Origin: Eublepharis macularius
Lineage: Eukaryota > Chordata > Lepidosauria > Squamata > Eublepharidae
Direction: 5' to 3'
Length of the DNA stretch: 64,000 bases
NCBI RefSeq assembly: GCF_028583425.1
Contig: NC_072796.1
Coordinates: 142,795,464 to 142,859,463 of the forward strand
Shown here: positions 10,883-21,328 of the stretch, piece by piece
Layout of the letters: every line of letters begins with the position of its first letter
Numbering within the stretch: position 1 is the stretch's first letter
Notes under the pieces: model-generated
The model's database searches: none
What the model was told of the DNA's origin: nothing
Seen by the model: the letters and a program-made list of their open reading frames with translations, nothing else
Program-made: the position numbers and the translations under genes

Positions 10883-13800
10883 TCAGTGTAACACGGAACA
10901 AGCAAAGCTGCTTTCGTTGGGCGGGCGTGGGAGGGCGTGGAAGTAGGGCTGAGACAGCCAAAGTTGCCACGGGGGGTGGACTCTGGGCTGAGGCCCTGTA
11001 GCATCGGCAGCTGCGTGAAACAAGCTGGTGTTCAGCAGGGTGGGAGCACCTGGTAGGGGGCAGCAAGCTGGGGGTGCCAATCCAGGGGCATTTGTGTCTT
11101 TACCGGCTTGCAGTGCAGCTTCTTGGCCCAGAATGTGCCCCAGAAGAGGGATGGTGCGTGGCGCTGCTCCCCTGTTCCAGTAGGCAGAATCCATGTAGGC
11201 TGAGGGGCTATACTTGCAGCTGGTTGGGGCAGGCATCGGTTGAAAGGCAACGAGAGGCGGGAGTGGACAAGGGGCCACCACGCTGGAGGCGATGTTGGCA
11301 GTGTACGGGGAAGGCAGCTGGCCCCAGGGCATTATGGGTACATGGCACAGAGCAGGACTGGGAACCAGGCAGCAGGCCTCGCAGCAACAGGCACGGAGAA
11401 GCTGGGGAGGGCTGGTTGGAGAGCGGGGGGCCAAAGGGCTCCCTTCGCTTAGGGAAGAAGAGGAGCCAGTCCGAGGCGAATGGCCCCGGCTGTCTGGGAC
11501 TGCAGCATGTTGGCAGGGCGAGGACTGAGGAGCAGCGCTTTCTGCTTCTGGGTTCGAGTCCACCCTCTGCAAGTTTGGCAGCATAGCTTCGATTGCAAAA
11601 GAGCTGCCCCGGTGCAGCTTGGAGGCCTCTGCCCTACCTCTGACAGCAAGGGGTAGAGAGACGGGCGGTGCCCGGCTGCCAGGCCTGCGCATAGCTGTGT
11701 AGGAGTGGCCATGGAGCACGTAGGGGGTCAGGTCGTGGATGAAGGTCACCTCCTGGCGTGAGATGGGCGTGTTCTGCAGTTTGAGGGCCTCTGGTGGGAT
11801 GCGGTCCACGTGGACGGTCCAGAAGTTCCCCTTGGCTTTGGGCTTGGCCGGATCCTTCAGCAGCTACAGGAAATGGAGAAGGTGAAAATGAGGGGCTGAG
11901 ACTCCTTTGGGGACTTGGATTAACTCGTGTTCCTTTTTCATGGGGGGGGGCAGATTCCTCGCCACAAAGTCTGAAATCACGTTAACCCTTCTGTGCTTAA
12001 CATTTTAAAAAAATGCATCACATTACTGAAAAAACCTGCTCTGTTCATATTATCATGGCTACACAATCTTTTAGTAGCCAGTTTGGTGTAGTGGTTAAGA
12101 GTGCTGGGACTCTAATCTGGAGAACTGGGTCTGATTCCCAGCTTGCAGCCAGCTGGGTAGCCTTGGGTCGGTCACAGCTTCTTGGAGCTCTCTCAGCCCC
12201 ACCCGCCTCACAGGGTGTTTGTTGTAGGGATAATAATAACACACTTTGTAAATCACTCTGAGTGTGGCATTAAGTTGTCCTGAAGGGCAGTATATAAATT
12301 GAATGATGTTGTTATTCCTATTCTTCTATGGGAAACGTACTTAGAATGATCAGGGGTCTGGAGACTGAGCCCTACGAGGAAAGGCTGAAAGGCTGAGGGC
12401 CTTGGGAATGTTTAGTTTGGAGAAGAGGAGGTTGAGGGGGGAAGGCTGTCATTTGGAGGAGGGCAAGGAGCTGTTCCAGTTGGCAGCAGAGGGTAGGACT
12501 CGAAGCAACGGGCTTCAATTGCATGCAGAAAGATACTGGCTGGATATTAGGAAAAACTTTTTCACGGTCAGAGTAGTTCAAAAGTGGAACCAGCTGCCAA
12601 GGGAGGTGGTGAGCTCCCCTTCACTGGCAGTTTTCAAGAAGAGGCTGGATGAATATTTGTCAGAGATGCTTTAGGCTGATCCTGCACTGGGCAGGGGGTT
12701 GGACTAGAAGGTCTGTATGGCCCCTTCCGACTCAGTGGTTCTGTGATCTTTCCAAAGGGCTAAGAGCAATGGTTTTCTCACCATGTAGGGAATGCATTTT
12801 ATGTGCAGCAGTGGAGAAGGCTTGAAGACAGAGTCCTGTTGGACTGGAGCTAAAGGGGACCCCCCTCACTCGGCAGTCTTTGCAATCAGGCCAGCTGGGC
12901 TGTTCAAGGAGACTTGCATGCAGGGCAGAAAGGCAAGAGGCCACCTCCTCTGTCTCCATCATTTGCTACTGAGGGGTAGACGGTCTTTGAACATGGAGGT
13001 TCTGTTGAACTATTTAACAGGCATCTTCTACAGGAGTTTAATTCAAACTCCTTGAAGAGAATTTATGGTGGGGTATGGACGACATATTAAAGGAATGCAC
13101 AGACAGAAATGCATGATTGGAAAACAATCCCTGCTCGTTCCCAGGGGAAATCACAGGAATCTCTGGACTCCTGCCCAGCTTCTTACAGGGTGAACATATA
13201 TGAAGCTGTCTAGTGCCTTTAATAACAACAACATTTGATTTATATACCACCCTTCAGGACAATTTAACGCCCACTCAGAGCTGTTGACAAAGTATGTTGT
13301 TATTATCCCCACAACAAACACACCCTGGGAGGTGGGTGGGGCTGAGAGAGCTCTGGAAGAGCTGTGAACCAAGGTCACCCAGCTGGCTTCAAGTGGAGGA
13401 GTGGGGAATCAAACCCGGCTCTCCAGATGAGAGTCCTGCTGCTCTTAAGTGACTGACCCACGGTCACCCAGCTGCCTTCAAGCGGAGGAGTGGGGAATCA
13501 AACCCGGCTCTCCAGATGAGAGTCCTGCTGCTCTTAAGTGACTGACCCACGGTCACCCAGCTGGCTTCAAGGGGAGGAGTGGGGAATCAAACCCGGCTCT
13601 CCAGATGAGAGTCCTGCTGCTCTTAAGTGACTGACCCAAGGCCACCCAGCTGGCTTCAAGCGGAGAAGTGAGGAATCAAACCCAGTTGTCCAGATGAGAG
13701 TCCTGACACTCTTAACCACTACACCAAACCGGCTCTTTGTGGCCAGCCTGTTGCCTCATCAAGTCAAGACCAGTCTGACCGGGGTCCTCCCCTGTCCTGC

Positions 13801-16700
13801 TACTGGAAGATGAAGGTGTTGGAGGCCGAGCCCAAAGAACACTGGAAGAGCTATTCCGGGCCAAACCAGAGAGGGTGCATCACTCCAGCATCCTGTCTCT
13901 CACAGCAAAGCAAGAGGCCAAAGCTTCCCCCAGCCCGATGCTGCCTCTTTGCTCCGGCGTGTAGGGGTTTGCAGCTGGGATGTCTTGCCCCCATCTTCGA
14001 CCCCAAACAGGATCTTTCACCCCTCCATGTGCTGGAGGGGGACGAAAAGAGAAGAGTGCCTCTAGGGAAAGGGTCCTGGGCCAGCCTCCCCTTCCACCCA
14101 GGGTCTCTCAGCCCCTTACCATGGAGAAGCAGTCGTTGGAGGAGAGGTTGTGCCGGATGGAGTCCTTCCAGCCCTGGTAGCTGTCCTTGAAGAAGGGGAA
14201 GAGGGTGCTGATCTCCTTGATGATCTGAAATAAAGAGAGGAGGGGGTAACTCGGGCCAGGCAATTTTAGCCCAAAGGACATGGCAGGGTTGCTTATGTTG
14301 ATCCAGTGGGGTGGAGACTGGCTGTGTTTTCTGGGGTGGGGTGGGGAAAACGACACTCTACACATGCCCAGAGTCACCATCACCTTCATTCCATAACCAA
14401 GGGCAGTAAGGAAATACTGATATTTTGAAGGCCAGGGTGGAAAACACAAAGGTCATTTTCCTGATTGGATAGTAAAGAGTCCAGTAGCACCATTAAGACT
14501 AACCAACTTTATTGTAGCATAAGCTTTTGAGAAGCACAGCTCTCTTCTGGATGCTTCTGACGAAGAGAGCTGTGGTTCTCGAAAGCTTATGCTACAAAAA
14601 AGTTGGCTAGTCTTAAAGGTGCTACTGGACTCTTTACTATTTTGCAACTACAGACTAACACGGCTAACTCCTCTGGATCTATTTCCTCATTGGTTAACAC
14701 AGGGCCCAATCTGCCAGGCAGATCTCCTGTGCCAGCCCACGGACATAAAAGGGGGGAGTGCCAGAGCGACTCAGTTGTAAAGTAAGGTTCGGGTCCAGCA
14801 GCATCTTAAAGACCAACTAGATTTCCAAAGTATGAACTTTCCAGAGCCAAAGCTCCCTTCATCAGATGGAGAGAGTTTTGATTCTCAAAAGCACCTGCCC
14901 TGGAAATCGCGTGGGTCTTTGTGGTGCCCTTGGACCTGGCTCTTGCTCTTCCGCTGCAGACCAACAGCGCTACCCACCTGAAGCTATCAGTTGCTGAGGG
15001 TAAGGAAACCGGCAAGGGGGCTGCACCTTGAGGCCAGCACACACCGGCAACACCTGCCCATTAGCCGTGGCAATTCAACTGAGCCTCCACCTTCCAAGGC
15101 AGTGTACCTCTCAATACCACTTGCTGGGCTTCTGGGAAGCATCTGGCTGATCCCTTTGGGAGACGAGACTAGATGGCTCCGGCGGTCTGACCCAGCAAAG
15201 CCGAGAGGCTGGCCTCGGGGGGAAGGAGTGCCCGCACGTGCGCAAGGGCTGCGCCCGGCCTGCCTTCGCACAGCAAGGCGCTGCCCGGGGTCAGCGGGTC
15301 CCTGGCATGGGACTATTTCACTCCCCTTCCTCGTTCACACTTATTCAGGAGAAATTTGCCGGGGTAGCAATTAGGGGCTTCGGGGAGGCTACCGGGAGGA
15401 ACGCGAGCCTGCGCTGAATGGGCTTTCTCCCAGGTAAGTCCCCTGCGACCTTTCCCGGGCAGGCGCTGAGCAGTCCAGGCGATCCAGCTCTAGGCCAGGA
15501 AGGCGCCCGGTTGGCACCTCTGTGGCCGGAGGGGCCCCCTTCGCTGCCGGACCCGGTGCGCCTTACTCGGGATTACACCCCACGGAGCCGGGCGTTGCTG
15601 CTTTTGCAGAGGTCGGAGAATGTGCTTTGAACGCACTTGAGCGAATCCGCTTGCAAACGGCCGCCAAAGCGCACTGAAAGCGAATACGTGCGAAAGCAGC
15701 TCGACGTCCGTTCCCGGCGCGTCGGCTTGGCTGCTTCTCCCCCTCCACCCCGAAGTGATGACCCCGCGCTCTCTTGCTAGGCTGCCCCAGAAGCAGCCAG
15801 CCAAGCGAGCACCGGGCTGCGAAGGGACCCCAAGCCAGGCCAGCTGTCCATGGCGGCCCACTTGGCAAGAGCCACCAGCGGATGAATGAAGCCCCCGCGT
15901 GTTTAAAAAATTTTTTTAAAAAAAGGGAAGGGGTCTCATTGCCTCAGAGACCGAAGCTCCGGAGACGGTCGCAGCGGCAAAATGCTCCAGCGGGGCAACA
16001 GAAATTGAGAGGGAAACTTGGAAACGTCCAGAGGCAGGGAGTTCCACTGGCGCGCAGACTGCAAAGCGGCCCCAGGAGAGCTAAAAGGCGCACTCTTTCG
16101 AAAGACCCTCCTCCCCCGACACCTTCCCACCTTTCCTCTTTCTACTGGGCAAAGCTTCGCCTGTCCAGCCTCTCCAGGCCCGGATGCTGCGAAGGGCGCG
16201 GGGCTAGGAGCAAAATGCTGGGCACCCCCTCGCCGCCCACCTTCCGGCCAGCAGCCGCGTCGCTTGCTTGCCAGCTCTGCACGGGGCGCTTGCCCACCTG
16301 GCCTGCCTTGGGGGACCCTCCTCCTCTCCCTGGGGCAGGTAACGCCAGGAGTCTCCCGGTCTAGGCTTACCTGGGAGAGCTTGAGCCGCTTGCCCGGGGA
16401 GGCCTGGATGACCAGGGCGATCATGGCCAGGTAGGTGTAGGGCGGCTTGGCGTGCCGGCTGTACTTCTTCTTGGCCCTCTTGCGGGGCCCGGCGCCTTCC
16501 TCTGGCTCGGCGCGCTCCAGCCCTTGCGCCCCCATGGGCGTGGGGGGAGTCTCCGTGCGCAGCTGCTGGCTGGAGGCCTCTGTGCCTGCGCTGGCCAGGA
16601 GCGGTCTGGTGGGGGCCCAAGAGCAGCCCTGGGCTGGGCTGGGAGGGGCTGGGCTGGCCAGGGCCCCCTTTCTCCCGGGCCATTGCAGGCCCTTTCTCAT
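10883..16700 (-). CDS. FOXH1: FOXH1-type forkhead factor, copy A (no SIM)
   Basis: Forkhead transcription factor; FOXH1 is the Smad2/3-Smad4 partner in Nodal/Activin signalling and binds TGTKNATT-type sites. Three exons on the minus strand: 16700-16371, 14224-14120 and 11863-10883, all GT-AG and phase 0. The forkhead runs from KPPYTYLAM in exon 1 through [13 protein letters not shown] in exon 2 to KGNFWTV and [11 protein letters not shown] in exon 3. A basic run [11 protein letters not shown] precedes it, as in other FOXH1 proteins. In-frame ATGs lie at 16700 (471 residues) and 16535 (416 residues, better start context, nearer the family length). An FM-like motif [12 protein letters not shown] is at 11567-11602. 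The canonical SIM (PPNK-[ST]-x-[FY]-DVW) is not seen; the aligned segment after AYWNRGAAP reads [13 protein letters not shown]. Exons remain open and uninterrupted, so this is probably a working, diverged paralogue. Confidence 0.88.
12072..12305 (+). mobile_element. tRNA-derived SINE (Sauria type), full length
   Basis: A-box-like 'tggtgtagtggttaagag', B-box-like 'gggtctgattccc', a central 'tcagccccacccgcctcaca' core and a 3' end 'cagtatataaattgaatg'. Recalled as a standard lizard/snake SINE layout. Antisense to the host gene. Confidence 0.8.
12345..12755 (+). mobile_element. CR1 LINE, C-terminal ORF2 and 3' end
   Basis: Encodes the CR1 end [11 protein letters not shown]... (its start frame-broken), then [22 protein letters not shown] and [13 protein letters not shown], followed by the short 3' UTR with 'ggttggactagaagg' and 'ggttctgtgatct'. 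A clean, fairly young-looking copy of the 3' end only. Confidence 0.88.
13225..13735 (-). mobile_element. Reversed SINE with four tandem 89-bp internal repeats
   Basis: The reverse complement of the SINE at 12072. Its head region, from the 'ggtcacccagctggcttca' block to 'gagtcctgctgctcttaag', is repeated about four times with an exact 89-bp spacing (starts near 13371, 13460, 13549, 13638). The last unit runs into 'ccactacaccaaaccggctc', the end of the tRNA-like head. Confidence 0.85.
14468..14690. mobile_element. Palindromic MITE copy, nearly complete
   Basis: Arms from 'agtaaagagtccagtagcac' to 'cagactaacacggctaactc', centre near 'cttctgacgaagagagctg'. In FOXH1 copy A intron 1. Confidence 0.88.
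14775..14985. mobile_element. Older MITE-family element
   Basis: Same architecture as the young palindromic MITE ('agcagcatcttaaagaccaac', 'agcgctacccacctgaagc' ends, central 'cttcatcagatggag') but strongly diverged between arms. Older subfamily. Confidence 0.6.
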
Positions 16701-16742
16701 GCTGATTGGGGAGGCAGACTGCTGGCACCAGGCTGGAGGGGG

Positions 16743-16756
16743 GGGAACAATTAGCA
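16743..16756 (-). promoter_or_regulatory. Motif shared by both FOXH1 5' regions (copy A)
   Basis: GGGAACAATTAGCA (+ strand reading) matches 13 of 14 bases with 37358-37371 upstream of copy B. It contains a homeodomain-type TAATTG core. It lies 43 nt upstream of the first ATG of copy A, or 208 nt upstream of the second. Surrounding sequence is otherwise poorly conserved. Confidence 0.4.
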
Positions 16757-17101
16757 GGGCCGCACTAATCACTTTGGAGGGGCGAGCCAGAGGTGAGAGG
16801 GTTGCGCAAGCCTCGGGGTGAGGCTCAACAGCCGCCTCCCAGCTTAAACGACACCCCCACTAGGGGAAAAAACACTGCCGGACAAAGGCCTCCCTGAGAG
16901 GACGCCCAGGGGGCTGTGGATTGGAGCGGGCATGGCCCTGCCGAGCCCAGGGGTCGAGGTCACCAGCAGGAAGTGAACTTCCGCTTGGGGTGGCCAGGTC
17001 TAGTCGCTTGGCCTGCTTCCCCCCAGGGCCACAGGGAAAAGGCCGTAGGTTGAAGGAAGCAAAAGGCAGCAGGTTGGCCGGGCCTGGCTTTGGGACTAGG
17101 T

Positions 17102-17300
17102 CAAGACAGATCGCCGTGTTCGTCTGCCTGTAGCAGCAGAAAAGAGCAAGCGTCCAGTGGCACCTAGAAGACTCACAAGATCTGTGGTAGAGTATGAGCT
17201 TTCGTGAGCCACAGGTATCTGAAGAAGGGAGCTGTGGCTCAGGAAAGCTCCTACCCTGCCACAAATTTAGTGAGGTGCTAGTGGACTCTTGCTCTTTTCT
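17102..17300. mobile_element. Older MITE-family element
   Basis: Shows 'cgtccagtggcacctagaag', 'gagtatgagctttcgtgagc', 'gaagaagggagctgtggctc' and 'ctagtggactcttgctctttt': the family plan with a variant centre. Close to the copy at 51470-51625. Confidence 0.65.
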
Positions 17301-17559
17301 CCTGGCTTTGGTTCTGGCAGCCAGAGCTTTGATGATGTGCCAGGCCTTTGGGAATTAGGACTCCGCTTGTCCTGGTAGGAGCCAAACCCAGGCGTCCAAG
17401 GAGGGCTTGGCTGGAGCCAGCATCTCTTTTCCAGATTTATTTATTTAAAACATTTCTATTCTCAACCCCCTCCCCCCTCTTCTGCTGTCTACAGGCCTTC
17501 AAGGCAGCTAACAACAAATAAATAGTGTAAAACACAAAATGAAAGTATTTTCCTCATCG

Positions 17560-18580
17560 GGATTTATTTATGTATTAACTGTATAGTCTGTCCTTTTAGC
17601 TGAGACTCAAGGCAGATTACGCTTCCTAAATGGATGCAATCAATAGCAGGAGACATCAAATAAGCGATGTTATAGGACTGGGATTCCAGCAGTCTGAAAC
17701 AAAGCATAAAGCATTAGGCATGATATGTTACACTGTGCAAAAAATGGTATTGCATAAGTATAAAAACAAAGTAGTGAGAGCAGGATAATACATCCAGCAA
17801 ACAAATACATGCGTCCTGTACACAGTGATATAGTCGACAGCCCCAGTCCCTTCAGAACAGTGCCTTCCTGAAACATTCCATTATAATACGGCCCTAGATC
17901 CTCTCTAAAAGTGCCGCCTTGAACAATTCTGTTTGTGGAATGCCAGTAGCAAGGGGCCTTCCTGACCTCCTTGTGAACCCTCCAAATCCCACAATTTGGG
18001 GTTCACAACAGAGAAAACACACGTACGGACAGTTGTTGATCTTGCCGATTTCCAAGGTGGTACCTGAAGAAGGCCACACTGAGATAAGCAGAGCTGTCGT
18101 GGCAGAGCAGGGCCGGAAACGTGGTTTGAGGCACGTGGTATGAGGCACTGAGGCCATGAAGGATTTTGCATGTGATGTCCGGTACCTTTAATTGAACCCA
18201 GGCACTGAGGCCATGAAGGATTTTGCATGTGATGTCCGGTACCTTTAATTGAACCCAGTAATGGAGGGGCAGCCAGTGGAGTAATTGCAGAATGGGAGTA
18301 ATATGCCTGCTCCGTGTAGCTTCTGATAACATCTGAGCTGCAGCATTTTGTACCAACTGGAGTCTCTGAGTTAACTTCAAGGGCAGTCCCATGTAGGGTG
18401 CATTGCAGTGGTCTAGTCTCAATGTTACCCGAGTGTCGATCCAGGTGGCCAGATCAGTTGAGTCAAGGTTGGAGCCTTCTTCCAGACTAAAGGATGTTGC
18501 AAGAAAGCATTTTTGCAGCTGCATTCCCTTATTTCTACCTGGCTGTAACACGGGGCCCGGTATAACCTCTAGGCATCCCT
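17560..18580 (-). mobile_element. L2-type LINE, reversed, with 57-bp direct duplication
   Basis: On the minus strand the frame from about 18551 to 18003 reads L2-like RT end sequence: LDHCNAPYMGLPLK, LQLVQNAAAQML, HITPILQLLHWLPLHY. A 57-bp segment (19 codons, in frame) is duplicated directly at 18143-18199 and 18200-18256. The 3' side at 17560-17640 has the reversed 'gactcaaggcagattacgc' tail. 5'-truncated. Confidence 0.8.
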
Positions 18581-18949
18581 AGGTCAGCTGGACACCACTG
18601 AAGGTGGGAAGCCCGATGCCTTTCAGGACCTCAGCAGCATCTTGTCAGGATTCAGTTTCAGTTCACTTTTAGCAAGAGTAGTTCAGAGCACGTGCAGAAT
18701 GCCTTAGGCAAGGAAAGGGCGTTTTACATATTAAAGGAAAAATAGCAAGCAACTCAAGTGAGGTGGGTGATTCCAAGCAACAGCCCCAGTTCTGGAAGCA
18801 AGAAGACGACTTCCCATTTGAGCCCTGGCACCTTTTATTTGGGAAAGCATTTCCCTCTGTTGCAATCTGAAGATGTGCCATACCAGACTGGCAGGGCGGG
18901 AATGAGAGGGTTTGCCCACCCAAATTCTGTGCTACCAAACTTCTGTGTT

Positions 18950-19190
18950 CTATTTATTTATTTTACTTCCTTTATGCCCTGCCTTTCTTTCCAAGGAGGA
19001 CCAAAATTGGCTTAGATCATTCTCTTTTCCTCCATTTTTCCACTCACAACAATCCTGTGAGTTTGGCTCAGCTTAGAGCAGGCGACTGACCCAGGTTCGG
19101 CCAGCAAGCTTCGATGGCAGAGTGGGGAATCGAACCTGGGTCACCCAGAACCTAGTCTGCCACTCTAGCCACTACACCACACTGGCTCTC
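18950..19190 (-). mobile_element. tRNA-derived SINE, reversed
   Basis: Ends with 'ccactacaccacactggctc', the reverse complement of a SINE head, and contains 'ggggaatcgaacctgggtc' (reversed B box). The 3' body reaches the 'tatttattttacttccttta' end near 18955. Confidence 0.7.
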
Positions 19191-19199
19191 TATGGTAAG

Positions 19200-20334
19200 A
19201 GTATGTCTTGTTCTTTAGGAACCAGCTACTTGGAAGCAGCAGCTTCTACCTGCAGACGGGTATTGCCTGGGGAGACAGATCCAGGTAACAAAATGGGGGG
19301 GGGGGACTTATGCTCTGCAAACTTTCGACACATTGGAGTTGATAAGCAGAGAGGCTGGTGTGGAAAAGGACCATCTGGGCCTGTTCCCTTGTTTTCTCAA
19401 TTCTGTAAAAGTAACTGAACAGGCTGAAAGTCAACTGATGAAGCTTTGCCTGTGACTACTTCTCTGCCCTGCCGAAGGTATCTCAAGTTTCTCCAGATGA
19501 GTTTTTTCTTGTCCAGAAGCTATAAAGGCCCAGAGGAGCGGTCAGGAAAAAAGGTAACATCCCTTGATAGTCTCTTAAAACCCTGGCAAACCAGCTACCA
19601 AACCAGGACGCAGGGGTGTGCTGTGTGTGTGGGGGGGGGGAGGGGGAATCAGACCCAGATTGCAGGGGAGGTTTTGCTCTTTTGCTGGGTGCTGCCTAAC
19701 CTCCCTTCCTTGCCTTCCCAGATGGGCCATCTGCCCTCCACTGTGGCTGCTGCTCCTTGGAATCCAGAGGAGGGGGAGGCCAGAGCCCTTCACCCACCTG
19801 TCCAAACGCTTTACCTCTAAGCTGCAGCCGCTGCCCCCTTCACATGCCCCCGCCAGGGTATTGTGCTCTGCGTTAGGCATCAAGGTGGCAACAGATGGCC
19901 AGAGCAGGAGGCCCCAGCATGCTCCCGGTGGCAGAGAGCCTTGTTTTCACCGCTAGGGACCGAAGAGGCCCGGACTTCTCCGTCCCGCTTTTGCTTGCAC
20001 CTTCAGAGATCCTTTTTTGCCTGCACCCTGAGTGCCTGCACATCAGCTGAAGTGCAACTGAAAAAACTACCCCTGCAGCTCATGGCTGAGAAAAGCTGGG
20101 CCTGGAAAGAGTGTGTGTGATATTGCAAAGCTCACTATTGCCTCTGGGTTTAGTGCCGCCCCCCAACACTGGAATGTAGGGACAGGTTTGTTGGAAGGAA
20201 TGGTGCTCTCGCACCTCGGAACACTTGAGTGTGCTTTACTAGTAGCAATAGCGGTTTGAAGCTGTCCCCAAGCCAAGAACAATCACCACCGTCATCATTC
20301 CAAGCACCGATACAGCAAATTCAGTGTTCAAAGT
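19200..20334. other. Spacer with no recognised gene
   Basis: Moderately GC-rich, short open frames without similarity to anything I recognise, a G run near 19290 and another near 19630. Nothing further can be supported. Confidence 0.4.
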
Positions 20335-20500
20335 CACACTATGACAATGAGAGTCTATGTAGTGTTGGGCTACAACCAGGGAGACATGGGTTCGAATCCC
20401 TCCTCAGCTGTAAAGTTCACCGAGTGACCTTGAAGCAGTTGTTCTTGCTCAATCTGGCCTACAGTGCAGGGTTGTTATGAGGAAAAGAGAGGGTGGGTGG
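20335..20500 (+). mobile_element. tRNA-derived SINE, variant
   Basis: B-box-like 'gggttcgaatccctcctcag' and the body 'cagggttgttatgaggaaaa'. The head is more diverged than in the other family. Directly followed by an L2-type 3' end. Confidence 0.5.
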
Positions 20501-21021
20501 GAACTCTGCATTCTACAGGTGCCACCTTGCACATGGGTAAGATCAAGAGCTGCCTGTACATGTGCCTTCTCTGTGGTGGCCCCCACCTTATGGAATGGCC
20601 TGCCTGAAGAAGTCACAGAAGCACCCACTCTCCTGGCAAATGATGCAAAAGTGAATTATTCAAGAGGGTTTTTTACTCAGATCGGAGGCCTGTACTACAG
20701 GGAGATGATCTCAAGGACACGAGAAGGGATGGAGACTATAGACTTTACTGCTATGCACTGTCTGTTGCTGTAATTATAATCCTACTGGATAGTTCCTAAG
20801 TCGTTTAATGTCAGTCTTACAATTGCTTATGCTCTGTTTTAGCATTTCTTCAACTCTGTATTGGATGCCTATTAGTTTTTAATCTCTGCGAATTTGCATT
20901 TATACACATACACATTGTTGATTGAAATGTCCTTAGAATTGACTGTACCAGCTCACACTGTATTGAGTGTCAGTGAGAAAGGCAGACTGTAACATAAATA
21001 AATAAATAAATAAATAAATAC
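20500..21021 (+). mobile_element. L2-type LINE 3' end
   Basis: Encodes CAFSVVAPTLWNGLPEEV, typical of the L2 ORF end, then a 3' UTR ending 'gtcagtgagaaaggcagac' and an (AAAT)n tail. Similar ends occur near 55265. Confidence 0.78.
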
Positions 21022-21237
21022 TGCCCTGACATGCTTACCCTGACCTGGAGAGCCCAGGTGAGCCTGATCTCATCAGATCTCAGAAGTTAAGCAGGGTCAG
21101 CCTTGGTTAGCACTTGGATGGGAGACCTCCAAGGAAGACCAGGGTTGCAGAGGCAGGCAATGGCAAACCACCTCTGTGAGTCTCTTGCCATGAAAACCCC
21201 ACCAGGGGTTGCCATAAGTCAGCTATGACTGGAGGGC
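21022..21237 (+). mobile_element. 5S-rRNA-derived SINE
   Basis: 'aagttaagcagggtcagcc' and 'cacttggatgggagacct' match the internal control region of vertebrate 5S rRNA. The body 'gcaggcaatggcaaaccacc' and the 3' part 'gccataagtcagctatgac' are shared with four more copies in this window. Ends in a (TCC)n tract. Confidence 0.88.
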
Positions 21238-21280
21238 ACTCTCCTCCTCCTCCTCCTCCTCCTCCTCCTCCTCCTCCTGA
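21238..21280. repeat. (TCC)n microsatellite
   Basis: About 13 uninterrupted TCC/CTC triplets at the 3' end of the 5S-derived SINE, a common outgrowth of the SINE tail. Confidence 0.95.
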
Positions 21281-21328
21281 CATCCTTGCAGGAAAAGTGA
21301 GACAAAAATTAAGAAACTACCCTGTAGA

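Larger units (their letters stand above)
11864..14119 (-). other. FOXH1 copy A intron 2, repeat-filled
   Basis: Between exon 2 and exon 3 of copy A. It contains a SINE (12072-12305), a CR1 end (12345-12755) and a reversed SINE with an internal four-fold tandem repeat (13225-13735). The rest is unique. Confidence 0.6.
14225..16370 (-). other. FOXH1 copy A intron 1
   Basis: Contains two MITE-family elements (14468-14690, 14775-14985) and then about 1.3 kb of CpG-richer unique sequence from about 15.0 kb to exon 1, which may carry regulatory sites. No other exon recognised. Confidence 0.55.

Noticed and set aside
10909-10924. PPNESSF near the end of FOXH1 copy A as a remnant SIM
   Set aside because: It shares only PPN and a phenylalanine with PPNK[ST]x[FY]DVW, lacks DVW, and lies after an unrelated stretch; chance cannot be excluded.
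21083-21130. 5S rRNA gene
   Set aside because: Only the internal region matches; the flanks are a SINE body repeated elsewhere in the window.
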